Virus record (IMG/VR): IMGVR_UViG_3300045955_000219
Span: 1 to 46,715 of that record
Length of the DNA stretch: 46,715 nucleotides
DNA from: a virus
Strand: one strand, 5' to 3'
Shown here: positions 26,323-34,461 of the stretch, piece after piece
Layout of the letters: every line of letters starts with the position of its first letter
Position numbering within the stretch: position 1 is the first letter of the stretch
Notes under the pieces: generated by a model
Seen by the model: only the letters and a program-made list of their open reading frames with translations
What the model was told of the DNA's origin: nothing
The model's database searches: none
Program-made: the position numbers and the translations under genes

Positions 26323-27918
26323 ATGAAGAAACCGTTACTAGTTTTCTTCGCAGTCCTTTTCCCGCTGACCACCGCTCGCGTTCACACTGCGACAACCATT
26401 AATGCGGCATCCTGCGCCGTGGCTGATCTAAGGTCTGCTGCCGCTCGTGTGGTAGCTGGCGATACGCTCGAAATTCCTGCCGGAACCTGTACGCAAACGG
26501 AGAGCTGGGAATGGTCGCCACCGTCCAACGTCACGATTCGGATGAACCAGACCGTCATCATTGACGACATGGACCGGCGTGGCTTCGACGCCGGACTGTG
26601 GAATATCGGAACGTCGGCCGATGGCGGATTCCGGATGACTGGCGGCACCTTTAAGGGAAGCGGTAACACGAACGCCATCACCTACAACGGCGTCATTCGC
26701 ATTTCCGGTCAAACGAAATCGCTTCGACTGGACCACTTGAAGATTGAGAACCTTCCGTACTTTGCGTTGATGATTAACGGCCATATGTACGGAGTGATCG
26801 ACCATTCCGTCTTCGATCTCGCGGGCGGTTCTGCTATCAAATTCAACGGATATAACGAGGGCGATACCGCATGGTCTGAGCCGACCGAACTTGGCTCTAA
26901 CAAATTTGTCTTCATTGAAGACAATGCTTTTCGTTGTTTGCCTCGCAGCGGCTCTGTCCAGGACTCCTATTTAGGGTCGCGTTGGGTCGCCCGCTACAAC
27001 AAGCTGGAGAATTGCGGCTTCCAGACGCATCCGACAGGCGGAAGCGGCAGAGCACGCGGCACTCGGGCCTTCGAGATTTACAAGAACGAGGTCACCGCGA
27101 CAGGGAACAATTTCAACTTCTTTTTTCTGTCGTCAGGTACAGGCGTGGTGTGGGGGAATACCGTGCCGGCACTGTTCGATTTCTTCGTCACGCTGCATTC
27201 AATGCGATTCGACTCCAAGACCTACCAGCAGACACCGACTCCCAATGGATGGGGCTACTACCGCTCAAACTTCGACGTGGATGGCTTTGCGATGGATCAG
27301 CCAGGACAAGGCCAAGGAGACTTACTGGAAGGGGCATTCCCGAACGTGCGGAATGTCGCCACTGGCTGCGATGCGACAAAGCCATGCGTGAATCCGCGTC
27401 AGAAATTAGAGCCTGTCGCGATCTTCGAGAATACCTATCTCGGCGGGAACCTTACCTTCGTTTACGAGCCCGACGTCTTGAAACTGGACCGAGACTTTGT
27501 CTTAACCCGTCCGGTCAGCTACACGCCGTATATCTATCCGCATCCGCTGAACACCGATGGGCCGATTCCTCCTCAGCCAACGCCGAATATAGCTCCGGAG
27601 ATCACGCTTCTCCAGATCAAGAACGGCAGCACGGCGCTCGATCCCACCGCGCCGATTACGATCAAGAAGGTCACGATTGCGACGGCAGCACGGGATGACA
27701 CTGGGATCAGCTGGCTGGAGATTTCCGCACGCCTGTCCAGTTCGACGCAAGCCCAAGTGCTCAAGGCCGCTGCGCCCGAGGCCAACCCGACCACAATGAC
27801 CGTCTCCTGGACGACGCAGCCCTATAAAGGGAAAGGCGACGTCATTCTTGAGGTCACCGCGCGAGACGCCGATGGACTGATCACGAAGAAATCGGTGACG
27901 GTGAGAGTCGCCAGATGA
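26323..27918 (+). CDS. Exported parallel beta-helix protein (depolymerase candidate)
   Basis: A 531-residue protein. It starts with a Sec-type signal peptide (MKKPLLVFFAVLFPLTTARV, cleavage likely near residue 23). The body is a right-handed parallel beta-helix of the pectate-lyase type: IEIP-style rungs (DTLEIPAGT, VTIRMNQTVIIDD, GGFRMTGGTFKGSG, SLRLDHLKIENL, GVIDHSVFDL), with Cys pairs. The last 90 residues form an Ig/cadherin-like domain (PEITLLQIKNGST, ISWLEISARL). Phage tailspikes usually lack signal peptides, so this may be a secreted polysaccharide lyase. Catalytic residues cannot be assigned by eye. Confidence 0.65.
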   Translation: MKKPLLVFFAVLFPLTTARVHTATTINAASCAVADLRSAAARVVAGDTLEIPAGTCTQTESWEWSPPSNVTIRMNQTVIIDDMDRRGFDAGLWNIGTSADGGFRMTGGTFKGSGNTNAITYNGVIRISGQTKSLRLDHLKIENLPYFALMINGHMYGVIDHSVFDLAGGSAIKFNGYNEGDTAWSEPTELGSNKFVFIEDNAFRCLPRSGSVQDSYLGSRWVARYNKLENCGFQTHPTGGSGRARGTRAFEIYKNEVTATGNNFNFFFLSSGTGVVWGNTVPALFDFFVTLHSMRFDSKTYQQTPTPNGWGYYRSNFDVDGFAMDQPGQGQGDLLEGAFPNVRNVATGCDATKPCVNPRQKLEPVAIFENTYLGGNLTFVYEPDVLKLDRDFVLTRPVSYTPYIYPHPLNTDGPIPPQPTPNIAPEITLLQIKNGSTALDPTAPITIKKVTIATAARDDTGISWLEISARLSSSTQAQVLKAAAPEANPTTMTVSWTTQPYKGKGDVILEVTARDADGLITKKSVTVRVAR

Positions 27919-28325
27919 CACCCGACGACCTCTTGCGCGAATTCATGCTTGCTCTGTGCTGTTATCGAGAGGCCCGCGGCGAAAGCCCTCTCGGCAAGGC
28001 TCTGGTTTGCCAGACAATTCTAAACCGCACGCGCGATCTGAAGAAACGATGGCCGCGAACGATTCAGGGTGTCGTGTGTCAACCGCTGCAATTCTCCAGC
28101 TTTAACAGAAACGATCCTAATGTGACGGTGTATCCAACGGAAGGCGAGCCTGCCTGGATCGAATGTGTCGGGGCATCCCAACGGGCTCTTGCGGCCGATC
28201 CACCTCTGACGACGGCCAATCACTACCTCACGACATCGCTGTTCAAGTCCAAACTGAAGCCGCTCTGGGCGGACCCGAGCAAGGTCCTGATCACCGAAGG
28301 CCATCACGTTTTTTTGGAGTTGTAG
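27915..28325 (+). CDS. Endolysin, SleB-like cell wall hydrolase
   Basis: A 136-residue Hydrolase_2 (SleB/CwlJ-type) enzyme. The motif CCYREARGESPLGKALVCQT carries the catalytic Glu, and IQGVVCQPLQFSSFNRND is the second signature. The family cleaves peptidoglycan glycan strands. It has no signal peptide, so release would need a holin; a holin-like gene follows. It overlaps the end of the beta-helix gene by four bases (ATGA). Confidence 0.85.
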   Translation: MTPDDLLREFMLALCCYREARGESPLGKALVCQTILNRTRDLKKRWPRTIQGVVCQPLQFSSFNRNDPNVTVYPTEGEPAWIECVGASQRALAADPPLTTANHYLTTSLFKSKLKPLWADPSKVLITEGHHVFLEL

Positions 28326-28327
28326 AT

Positions 28328-28660
28328 TTGAAGTTTAGATTGAACGCCCCACCGTTTCTGGTCGTGACGACAACGATGGGTTTCTTCACGCTCCTGGGAT
28401 TACTGTTCTTCATGGCCATTCCCGAAGCAACGAAGGATATCCTGCAAGTGATGCTCGGGGCCGTTGCGACGCAATGGACGGCGATCATCCAATATCATTT
28501 TGGATCGTCCAGTGGCTCTCACCGCAAGACCGATATGTTGAACGAGTTGACCGGAGCCGGTGACGGGAACACGAAGGTCACGACGAACGCCACCATCACG
28601 ACCGAGAAAGTCACCAAGGTCGAACCATCGCCGGAAGCTGCAAAGGAGAAAGTAAAATGA
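28328..28660 (+). CDS. Holin-like membrane protein
   Basis: A 110-residue protein with two hydrophobic segments, PPFLVVTTTMGFFTLLGLLFFMAIP and DILQVMLGAVATQWTAIIQYHF. These are followed by GSSSGSHRKT and a charged tail. This LGAxxTQW...YHFGSSxGSxxK pattern is seen in phage holins next to endolysins. The start is TTG 28328 with GGAG ten bases upstream; the longer open frame overlaps the endolysin. It would open the inner membrane to release the endolysin. Confidence 0.72.
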   Translation: MKFRLNAPPFLVVTTTMGFFTLLGLLFFMAIPEATKDILQVMLGAVATQWTAIIQYHFGSSSGSHRKTDMLNELTGAGDGNTKVTTNATITTEKVTKVEPSPEAAKEKVK

Positions 28661-29094
28661 TTTCCAGAAGCCGACGTTTCCGAACCGGGCTATGCCTTGT
28701 GCTCCTCATTCTGTTTTCCGCCTGTAATGAGAACGCCGCCAAAGCACTTCGCGATGCTTCGGTTGCCAACGACATCGTCCAAAAGTTCGCCATCGATGCA
28801 CATAGCAAAGGCCTGATGACCACCGAGGAGACGCGCCTTATCGTGGAGGGGACGACCAAGATTGCCGAATCGGGAAAGGTAGCTGTGGCTGTGCTGCGTG
28901 GAATCCATGCGCAGGATCCGGAGAGTCGAAGCAAGGCACTCGACGCCATCGGCTTGGTTGCCGATCAACTCGGTGCGTTAATCAAAACGCTGGATATTAA
29001 GAACGATCGTGCGCGCCGAGAGATCGAAGCGGGCCTCCTGGTCGTGCAAACGGGACTGAATTCCGCGCGCCTGATCGTTGCGGGATCGAACTAG
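28657..29094 (+). CDS. Phage lipoprotein (outer spanin-like or exclusion candidate)
   Basis: A 145-residue protein with a basic N-terminus, a hydrophobic stretch LCLVLLILFSAC, and C23 as the likely lipid-modified residue. The -3 residue is Phe, so the lipobox is imperfect. The rest is helical (ALRDASVANDIVQKFAI, GLVADQLGALIKTL). Because it follows the endolysin and holin, an outer spanin role is plausible, but a superinfection-exclusion lipoprotein is also possible. AAAGGAG lies eight bases before ATG. Confidence 0.65.
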   Translation: MISRSRRFRTGLCLVLLILFSACNENAAKALRDASVANDIVQKFAIDAHSKGLMTTEETRLIVEGTTKIAESGKVAVAVLRGIHAQDPESRSKALDAIGLVADQLGALIKTLDIKNDRARREIEAGLLVVQTGLNSARLIVAGSN

Positions 29095-29102
29095 GAGGAA
29101 AC

Positions 29103-29291
29103 ATGGAAACGGCATTATTAATCGCGCAATTGCTGAATACGGCGACTCCTGGTATCGCGAACCTGATCATCCTTGCGAAGAGGAAGGACGGAACGATCGA
29201 CGTCGTGACGCTTCTCGACGAGGCGGATGAGAAGTTTCAGGAAAGCATCGACCGGGGGAAGGCCTGGCTGGCCGCGAATCCGAAGCAGTAA
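29103..29291 (+). CDS. Small hydrophobic protein
   Basis: A 62-residue protein with AGGAGG five bases before ATG 29103. Residues 4-25 (ALLIAQLLNTATPGIANLII) are hydrophobic, followed by a charged amphipathic helix (LLDEADEKFQESIDRGKAWL). It ends the rightward late operon and could join the lysis complex. It overlaps the last leftward gene by 55 bases, tail to tail. Confidence 0.6.
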   Translation: METALLIAQLLNTATPGIANLIILAKRKDGTIDVVTLLDEADEKFQESIDRGKAWLAANPKQ

Positions 29292-29488
29292 CAGTCTTTT
29301 GCGCATAGAATTGTGTTGATTCCCACGTCGTCATACTCCAAGACAAGTCGCCGCGCCGGCTTTCCGCTTCCATCCGTGAAGAGCATGTACTCCGATCCAA
29401 TGATCAGGAAGTCCTCGTCGCCCGGATCAACCTCCGCAAATGCAACCGCCGCGTCGCGATACCTGTTCAACTTCTCCTCGATATTCAT
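29237..29488 (-). CDS. Hypothetical early protein
   Basis: An 83-residue protein, the last gene of the leftward operon. The N-terminal two-thirds is convincing (LNRYRDAAVAFAEVDPGDEDF, GSEYMLFTDGSGKPARRL), while the C-terminus (CAKDCYCFGFAASQAF) overlaps the late gene at 29103-29291. GGCGGAACGG upstream of ATG 29488 is a weak ribosome site. No family was recognised. Confidence 0.6.
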   Translation of the reverse strand: MNIEEKLNRYRDAAVAFAEVDPGDEDFLIIGSEYMLFTDGSGKPARRLVLEYDDVGINTILCAKDCYCFGFAASQAFPRSMLS

Positions 29489-29700
29489 CCGTTCCGCCTA
29501 AACCTCTCCCTCGCCGGGCACACGGCGTGATGACTCTCAAACCGTTTCGGATGGCCGGTACCTTTCCGGCTGAACGGCATCCACTGTTTGTTGGGGGTGA
29601 AGAACCAGGCGATTGGCGCCTGGCATCCCCGGCACCAGCCGGTGTCCTTGAAGAGGTAGCCTGCAGCCTGCAGCTCGTCGAGGGATTCGGGTATGGGCAT
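29485..29700 (-). CDS. Small Cys/His-rich phage protein
   Basis: A 71-residue protein with the layout of a phage zinc-finger family: MPIPESLDELQAAGYLFKD, then CRGCQAPIAWFFTPNKQWMPF, and HHAVCP. A CxxC pair and a later His/Cys pair would bind one zinc. It starts directly after the previous stop and its stop overlaps the next start. Its role is unknown. Confidence 0.7.
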   Translation of the reverse strand: MPIPESLDELQAAGYLFKDTGWCRGCQAPIAWFFTPNKQWMPFSRKGTGHPKRFESHHAVCPARERFRRNG

Positions 29701-29877
29701 TTACGTTCCTCTTCGCCGCGGCTTCATCTCAATCGCCACCTTCTTCGACCCACATTCCGGACACCGCGCAGCCTTCATCGACGCGATCGCAACCTGCACC
29801 GGAGCTTCCACGACAATGTCGATCCTGCAGCGATGGCCACGCGACTCGCACACGACCGGAAGTTTCTGGATTTTCAC
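29701..29877 (-). CDS. 58-residue zinc-ribbon-like protein
   Basis: A short gene with GTG start at 29877. The strong ribosome site GAGGAG lies five bases upstream, and the GTG overlaps the previous stop (GTGA). Residues include VVCESRGHRC and RCPECGSKK, giving two Cys pairs for a zinc ribbon, and a basic C-terminus (MKPRRRGT). It is one of a series of small Cys-rich proteins in this operon. Confidence 0.72.
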   Translation of the reverse strand: MKIQKLPVVCESRGHRCRIDIVVEAPVQVAIASMKAARCPECGSKKVAIEMKPRRRGT

Positions 29878-30242
29878 CAGAGCTCCTCGGTATAGCGGAT
29901 GCCCTGAAACCCGCGCCGCGTGATCGGTTCCGGAGGTCTACTGACCGGACCGGTGCACAGCGCCCAGACTTTCGGCTTCCGGATAGTTTCGTCCCAGCAC
30001 TCGCGCGCGTCCCCTGGTTCGTATCCGGCAATGTTGAGGCGCACCTGAATCTCCCCGTCGATCAGGAGGTACATGTGCAGCACATCGACGCGCGGCACGC
30101 ACTGAAGCGCGATGTAGATCGCTGGTAGTCGGCCAGCATCGAGCAACTCGATTGACTTGTGATAACGCTTCGCGCCGATCGACGCGTCGCCATATAGGCT
30201 GGGCAGTGTGCGGATAATCCCGGTCGGGCGCGACTCCTTCAC
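29874..30242 (-). CDS. Hypothetical early protein
   Basis: A 122-residue protein. The GTG at 30242 overlaps the stop of the upstream gene (GTGA); an open frame upstream of it lies inside that gene and is not needed. Segments include RTLPSLYGDASIGAKRYHKSIE and LLIDGEIQVRLNIAGYEPGD. It may be a small alpha/beta protein with an acidic middle. No known family is evident. Confidence 0.6.
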   Translation of the reverse strand: MKESRPTGIIRTLPSLYGDASIGAKRYHKSIELLDAGRLPAIYIALQCVPRVDVLHMYLLIDGEIQVRLNIAGYEPGDARECWDETIRKPKVWALCTGPVSRPPEPITRRGFQGIRYTEELW

Positions 30243-30517
30243 GGCTGAACCTCCACATCTCCGAGCATGAATTTCCGGCCATTGTTCTGCCAGTGGTTGA
30301 AGTGGGCACGGCAGAGATCCACTCCGGGAGAGATTTCGTTCCGGCATATATTGCACATCGGCACGTCGCACGTCGTGCGCTGGCCTTTGCGGATGACGGG
30401 GCGACCGCAAGCGAATGATGACGGGCGGCCGCAATAATAGCAGGGCTTCCGACGCTGGCCGCGATTACACAGGATTGCGGTACCGCCACCGGGAAGCGGA
30501 ATGGGATCGCAGCCCAT
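30239..30517 (-). CDS. Multi-zinc-finger phage protein
   Basis: A 92-residue protein with many Cys/His: LCNRGQRRKPCYYCG, FACGRP, TTCDVPMCNIC and LCRAHF. This arrangement (CxxC, C, CxxxxCxxC, CxxH) could bind two or three zincs. ATG 30517 overlaps the upstream stop (TAATG), which supports it over a GTG at 30529. It probably binds nucleic acid or a host protein. Confidence 0.72.
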   Translation of the reverse strand: MGCDPIPLPGGGTAILCNRGQRRKPCYYCGRPSSFACGRPVIRKGQRTTCDVPMCNICRNEISPGVDLCRAHFNHWQNNGRKFMLGDVEVQP

Positions 30518-30744
30518 TATCGCTTCCACCTTCTAATGTTGGCGTGCTGGGTTGTCGCAAGATGCAGATCAATACATGCATGCACCTTGCAGCAGGGACA
30601 CTGAAATACGGACAGATCGCTGTCGACCTCAATGAGCCTGAAATTGGTCCAGTCGGTCGCTCCCGTCGCTTTAGGGCACGCGTGGCCAACGCGGAAGTTC
30701 AGCGACAGCAGGTCGAATTTATACCGCCGTCTTCGCTTCTCCAT
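30517..30744 (-). CDS. Small Cys-rich early protein
   Basis: A 75-residue protein with CPCCKVHACIDLH near residue 48 and a His/Arg-rich tail. The start ATG 30744 overlaps the upstream stop (TGATG). The basic N-terminus MEKRRRRYKF suggests nucleic-acid binding. No family was recognised. Confidence 0.6.
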   Translation of the reverse strand: MEKRRRRYKFDLLSLNFRVGHACPKATGATDWTNFRLIEVDSDLSVFQCPCCKVHACIDLHLATTQHANIRRWKR

Positions 30745-31502
30745 CAGTGCACCCCCTTGCGCTGCCGGCCGGCCGCCTTCTGGTTGATGTCGGCGCCGGA
30801 GAGCAGGGGATCCTTGCCTTTCGCCTTCTCTGGTTCGGCGGTACCGTTCATCTCCTGTGCGATCGCGGCGGCCTTCTCCGTGTTCCGGATTCGGGTTACC
30901 TCCTCACCCTCGGCGCGCTGGTCGACGTGCGCCTGACAATAGGCGAGCGTCTTCGATCCCTTGACGATGAATTCCGGATTCGGCGCGTCACACAGCCGGC
31001 ACAGCAGGTCTGCGTACTTGTCGGGCTCTTCGAACAGTGACGGCTGCAGGACTTTGAACGTAATGAAGATCTTCTCGTGCAGCAGCTGGAAGAAGTCCTT
31101 CATGACGCTGGGATCGTCGGGCTCAAAGGAAACTGTAAACATCAGCGCGAAGTCCGGGCTCTCGGGTGTCACCTTGCCCGCCTCGAGCTTGCTGATGAAC
31201 ACGGCTTTGATGAAAACGCGATCGCCGGGATAGTCCGGATGCCGGCAGAAGCTCAACGAGTAGGGCTTGGGGCTGCCATTGTTGAAATGGATCCGGTCGA
31301 CGATGGCTCTCGGCAGCCACTCCGTACCGAGCTTGTGAAACAGCGCATCGGCAAGCTCCTGGGAAACCTCGAGCGCGCGATCGCGCGAGATCGGGTTGAC
31401 GTACAGGCGCAACCGGATGATGCGCTTGTCCTTCTCGATTTCCGGATAGGCGTCCTGGACATAGCATTCAATGTGTTCTGAGGAAAAGATAGGCACCTCC
31501 AA
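30744..31502 (-). CDS. Hypothetical early protein with C-terminal zinc motif
   Basis: A 252-residue protein. The first 165 residues are a compact alpha/beta region (RIIRLRLYVNPISRDRALEV, PKPYSLSFCRHPDYPGDRVF, FALMFTVSFEPDDPSVMKD). Residues 170-200 hold CRLCDAPNPEFIVKG and AYCQAHVD, a probable zinc site. The end is charged and low complexity. The start is uncertain: TTG 31502 is given, but GGAGGTG, the only strong ribosome site, overlaps it and the next GTG, and no ATG follows nearby. No known family was found. Confidence 0.6.
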   Translation of the reverse strand: MEVPIFSSEHIECYVQDAYPEIEKDKRIIRLRLYVNPISRDRALEVSQELADALFHKLGTEWLPRAIVDRIHFNNGSPKPYSLSFCRHPDYPGDRVFIKAVFISKLEAGKVTPESPDFALMFTVSFEPDDPSVMKDFFQLLHEKIFITFKVLQPSLFEEPDKYADLLCRLCDAPNPEFIVKGSKTLAYCQAHVDQRAEGEEVTRIRNTEKAAAIAQEMNGTAEPEKAKGKDPLLSGADINQKAAGRQRKGVH

Positions 31503-31503
31503 A

Positions 31504-31755
31504 TTAAATGTGTTTTGAAGTCCGCCGCTTTCTGAGCGAAAGCAGCCATTGTGTCGTCTCGGTCGCCAGTTGTTCGTTCGGCCCCCGATGGCGATCGGGA
31601 TGGCAGAGTTTGATCAGCGCTTCAACGCGCTCAGATTTGAAAAGTTCACTGGCCGCAGTGATCTTCGAAACGCATTCTTCCCAGCAGATCCAGCGGCCGT
31701 CCAGGAGCCCAATCAGAGTGCGGTTCTTGCCGTTACAAAAGGAGCAGGCGCTCAT
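31504..31755 (-). CDS. Zinc-motif and J-domain-like protein
   Basis: An 83-residue protein. Residues 4-28 (CSFCNGKNRT to WICWEEC) hold a CxxC...CxxxC zinc site. Residues 41-75 contain VEALIKLCHPDRHRGPN, with the His-Pro-Asp signature (H52-D54) by which J-domain proteins stimulate Hsp70. The J-like part is short and lacks full flanking helices. ATG 31755 overlaps the upstream stop (ATGA); the open frame extends upstream only inside that gene. Confidence 0.7.
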   Translation of the reverse strand: MSACSFCNGKNRTLIGLLDGRWICWEECVSKITAASELFKSERVEALIKLCHPDRHRGPNEQLATETTQWLLSLRKRRTSKHI

Positions 31756-32405
31756 TGGTCCTCGCCTTGGTACTTCAGATCGTCCTTGATCTTGTAGTGC
31801 GCGATCTTGACGGTGCAGTTCGGGCCCGGATGGATCCACATGTCCTTGGCCAGATCGGCATCGGCCAGACGCCGGAGCCTGGCCATCTCACCACACTTTG
31901 GGCAGCGCGTGGGTTTGCTCCAGACGAACTGGCGGTCGGTTAAGCGGCGTGGCGCATCACCTTCATCGTCGTCGTCGAGCTCGTCCTCATTGATGATCAC
32001 GTCGTCGGTGAGATCGAGCCGCTGCGCAGGTCTGCGCTCGCGCTTCGCTGGCTCCTGGGGCGTGGACGCCCCATTCTTTGCCTCTCTCTTTTTCCGCTGG
32101 TACTCGTTCTGATAATCGCGGATGCATTGCCGGCACTTGCCCTTTTTGTCGAACTCCGTCGCGTTGGGATGCTTCGCGCAGCTCGGTGCTTCACCGAAAG
32201 CACGCCGGCCGCGGCCGCGGACCCTCACGACCTTTTTTGGCTTCCGGCCGCGGCGTCTTCGCTCCGCAGATGGAGCCTCGATCATTGTGGGTTCAGCGGG
32301 AGGAGCCGGCTGCAGCGAGTTGCCATAGGCTTTCAACACGTCGATCGCAATGGAAAGGTGCTCGCGCTTCGTTTCGAGATCTCGGACAACGTCAGACAGA
32401 TTCAT
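31752..32405 (-). CDS. Basic DNA-binding-like protein with zinc motifs
   Basis: A 217-residue protein. An N-terminal helix (VVRDLETKREHLSIAIDVLKAYG) is followed by a Pro/Arg-rich AT-hook-like RRRRGRKPKK, then CAKHPNATEFDKKGKCRQC and a C-terminal CPKCGEMARLRRL with a late Cys. An acidic run (EDELDDDDEG) separates them. It looks like a DNA- or RNA-binding regulator. GGAG lies six bases before the ATG. Confidence 0.65.
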   Translation of the reverse strand: MNLSDVVRDLETKREHLSIAIDVLKAYGNSLQPAPPAEPTMIEAPSAERRRRGRKPKKVVRVRGRGRRAFGEAPSCAKHPNATEFDKKGKCRQCIRDYQNEYQRKKREAKNGASTPQEPAKRERRPAQRLDLTDDVIINEDELDDDDEGDAPRRLTDRQFVWSKPTRCPKCGEMARLRRLADADLAKDMWIHPGPNCTVKIAHYKIKDDLKYQGEDQ

Positions 32406-32590
32406 CAGGCAGCTCCCTTCGGTTTGAGCGCATCGTGGTATTTCTTCCGGACCTCCGGACGATCGCAGCTGGAGCAGACGCCGATCGCCTGCTCGCGGTT
32501 CACCAGCACCCAGCTGCAGCCCAACGGGCAGGCCTCGATGTCAGTGCAACCACACATCACGCACATGGCTTCGTTGACGGTTTTCTTCAC
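32405..32590 (-). CDS. Small zinc-finger phage protein
   Basis: A 61-residue protein starting at GTG 32590, which overlaps the ParB-like gene's stop (GTGA); AAAGGA lies upstream. The Cys pattern CVMCGCTDIEACPLGC followed by VCSSC binds two metals in related phage proteins. Such mini-proteins are common in siphovirus early operons, with unknown function. Confidence 0.72.
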   Translation of the reverse strand: MKKTVNEAMCVMCGCTDIEACPLGCSWVLVNREQAIGVCSSCDRPEVRKKYHDALKPKGAA

Positions 32591-34146
32591 TTCCGTTTTC
32601 CTTTCGACTTGGTTGTGGATTTCGACTTCGCTGCAGACGTCTGCACGGGTGGCTTGGCCATCTCGTCGCGGACCTGTTTCTCGATGGCCTTACGGTCGAT
32701 CTTGTACCGAGCTGCATACTCGTCCGCAATGTCACCATCCATGTATCCGTGTAAATCCTGACCGACAGTGTGGGCGGTGATCAGCTGAGCCAGTTCGCGA
32801 TCGCTCATTTTGGCGAACGCCTTCGGCAATTGCTGACGGGAACACTTCTCGAGTTTGAACGCCTTGAAGCGTTCGGCGATGTAGTCATGGACGGCCGTTG
32901 GAATGTCAGACATGAAGTGGAGGTTTGCGGCGATCAGCTCGCATTCACGTCGGCTCAGTTTCGTGATTGCGTCGAGGACGTTACCGAGGAAGAGAACGTC
33001 TGACTTGGCCTCGACCGCCGCGTTGAGCTCCTGCTTCTCATTGTCAGCCTCGCGTTCCTTCCGTGACTTCGACGGCGTAGATCTGCTGGTGCTGGACTGT
33101 TTCCCGGGGTAGTGAACCTTGCAGCTCTTGGTGACGCAGACTTTCCTTGTCTTCCCCTTCTCGTATCCCTCGACGCAGATGCCGACGATGGCGTTCTCGC
33201 ACTTCTTTGCGCCCGCACCGCCGGCATCCGGGACGTTGTACCAATTGGCATACTCACTTTTGCCAAATTCCGTTGTGAGCCCGACCATTTCGCCGGAATC
33301 CACCTTCTGCGTGATGAACGCGTCAATCTTCTTGTCGAAGCACTTCTGATCGGTGCAGACATCGTTCTTCCCGAGCTCAGGGAACAGCTGAGGATTCGAG
33401 CCGCTGCGCTTCGGGCACGTTTCGCATGCACCGGCAGCCGGCACGAGATCAGCATCCTTCGGACTGAAGCAAGCCTTCGCAAGCTCCCTGTGAATGTTGC
33501 TCTGGATCCACGCACCGAGAGCGCGCACGCCGGCGAGCTCCTTGATGTGCTTCTCGCTGTTGCGATCGTAGAATTCGCGGAACAGGCCTTCCTTGACGGT
33601 CTTGATTTGTTCATGCACCGGCAGCCGGGCCAGCAGGATCGCGTGCCCCGCCGTGAGCTCGCCGGCGTAGAACTTCGCCTGGATCTCCGGAAGCAGATCG
33701 CACAGCTTCAGCCTGGCGTAGATGTACCCCTCCGACTTGTCAACCTTCGAGGCGAGCGTGGCGACATCGTATCCCGCAGTCTTCATCAGCTCCTTGTAGC
33801 CGTTGGCTTCGTCGAGCTCGTGAACGTCCTCGCGCTGCAGGTTCTCGATCATCAGGATCTCGAGAAACTCTGCGTCCGACATTTCCCGCACCTGGACAGG
33901 GAGCATGTTGACGCCGGCATTCTTCGCCGCGCGGTACCGGCGATGCCCCGCAGCGATCTCGTGCTGGCCAGCGCCGCCGATCGGCCGAACCAGCAGCGGT
34001 GTGATGACGCCGTACTTTCTGACGCTCTCGGTGAGCTCCGCCATTTTCTTTTCGTTGTAGGTGTGCCGCGTGTTGAGCTTCGACTCGATGAGTTGGTCAA
34101 TCGGAACCATCATCGCGATCGACTCCGGTGCTGTTGCTGTTGGCAT
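32587..34146 (-). CDS. ParB/Spo0J-like protein with Cys-rich insertion
   Basis: A 519-residue protein. Residues 15-125 are a ParB N-terminal domain, with VPIDQLIESKLNTR, the GHRRYRAAKNAG motif and an ENLQREDVHELDEA helix, followed by an HTH (ATLASKVDKSEGYIYARLKL). Residues 245-280 hold CETCPKRSGSNPQLF and CTDQKCF, a metal-binding insertion seen in plasmid/phage ParB-like proteins. No ParA is found in the window, so a classic partition role is doubtful; a regulator, CTPase clamp or nuclease is possible. Confidence 0.82.
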   Translation of the reverse strand: MPTATAPESIAMMVPIDQLIESKLNTRHTYNEKKMAELTESVRKYGVITPLLVRPIGGAGQHEIAAGHRRYRAAKNAGVNMLPVQVREMSDAEFLEILMIENLQREDVHELDEANGYKELMKTAGYDVATLASKVDKSEGYIYARLKLCDLLPEIQAKFYAGELTAGHAILLARLPVHEQIKTVKEGLFREFYDRNSEKHIKELAGVRALGAWIQSNIHRELAKACFSPKDADLVPAAGACETCPKRSGSNPQLFPELGKNDVCTDQKCFDKKIDAFITQKVDSGEMVGLTTEFGKSEYANWYNVPDAGGAGAKKCENAIVGICVEGYEKGKTRKVCVTKSCKVHYPGKQSSTSRSTPSKSRKEREADNEKQELNAAVEAKSDVLFLGNVLDAITKLSRRECELIAANLHFMSDIPTAVHDYIAERFKAFKLEKCSRQQLPKAFAKMSDRELAQLITAHTVGQDLHGYMDGDIADEYAARYKIDRKAIEKQVRDEMAKPPVQTSAAKSKSTTKSKGKRK

Positions 34147-34362
34147 TTAAAATAGTCCTTTCGGTTTAGCTGCAGGTTCGAATCCGAGGCGATCGGCGAG
34201 CGCATGAGACCCAGGAGCGGGCGGCTCCTCCTCATCTTCCTCCACGCACTCCGGGTGATAGGCCCACCTGGAGTCCGGGTCGTAGCGAATGGTCTCGCCC
34301 TTGGCGATGGCCCTGCCGCACTCGTGACAGTTCGAAGGGAATTTAGCGGTGATTGTTCTCAT
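34147..34362 (-). CDS. Small zinc-finger protein (LIM/PARP-like pattern)
   Basis: A 71-residue protein. Residues 1-45 contain CHECGRAIAKGETIRYD and WAYHPEC, a CxxC...HxxC zinc site like PARP-type or LIM-like fingers. The tail is acidic and Pro-rich. GAGG five bases before ATG 34362 sets the start; the open frame upstream has no such site. The ParB-like gene starts immediately after its stop on this strand. Confidence 0.65.
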   Translation of the reverse strand: MRTITAKFPSNCHECGRAIAKGETIRYDPDSRWAYHPECVEEDEEEPPAPGSHALADRLGFEPAAKPKGLF

Positions 34363-34461
34363 CAGTCCTCGAACCTGAATCCGGTGCCATTGGCAACGCC
34401 GGACCAGGCCTCTAAATACCGGCGCGACCACATCTGCATTGCCGTTTTCCCTGAAGGGAAT

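Noticed and set aside
34447-34460. Terminator between 34363 and 34461
   Set aside because: TTCCCTGAAGGGAA is a palindrome with a 2-base loop and no T tract on the minus strand; it may be a binding site, but no more can be said.
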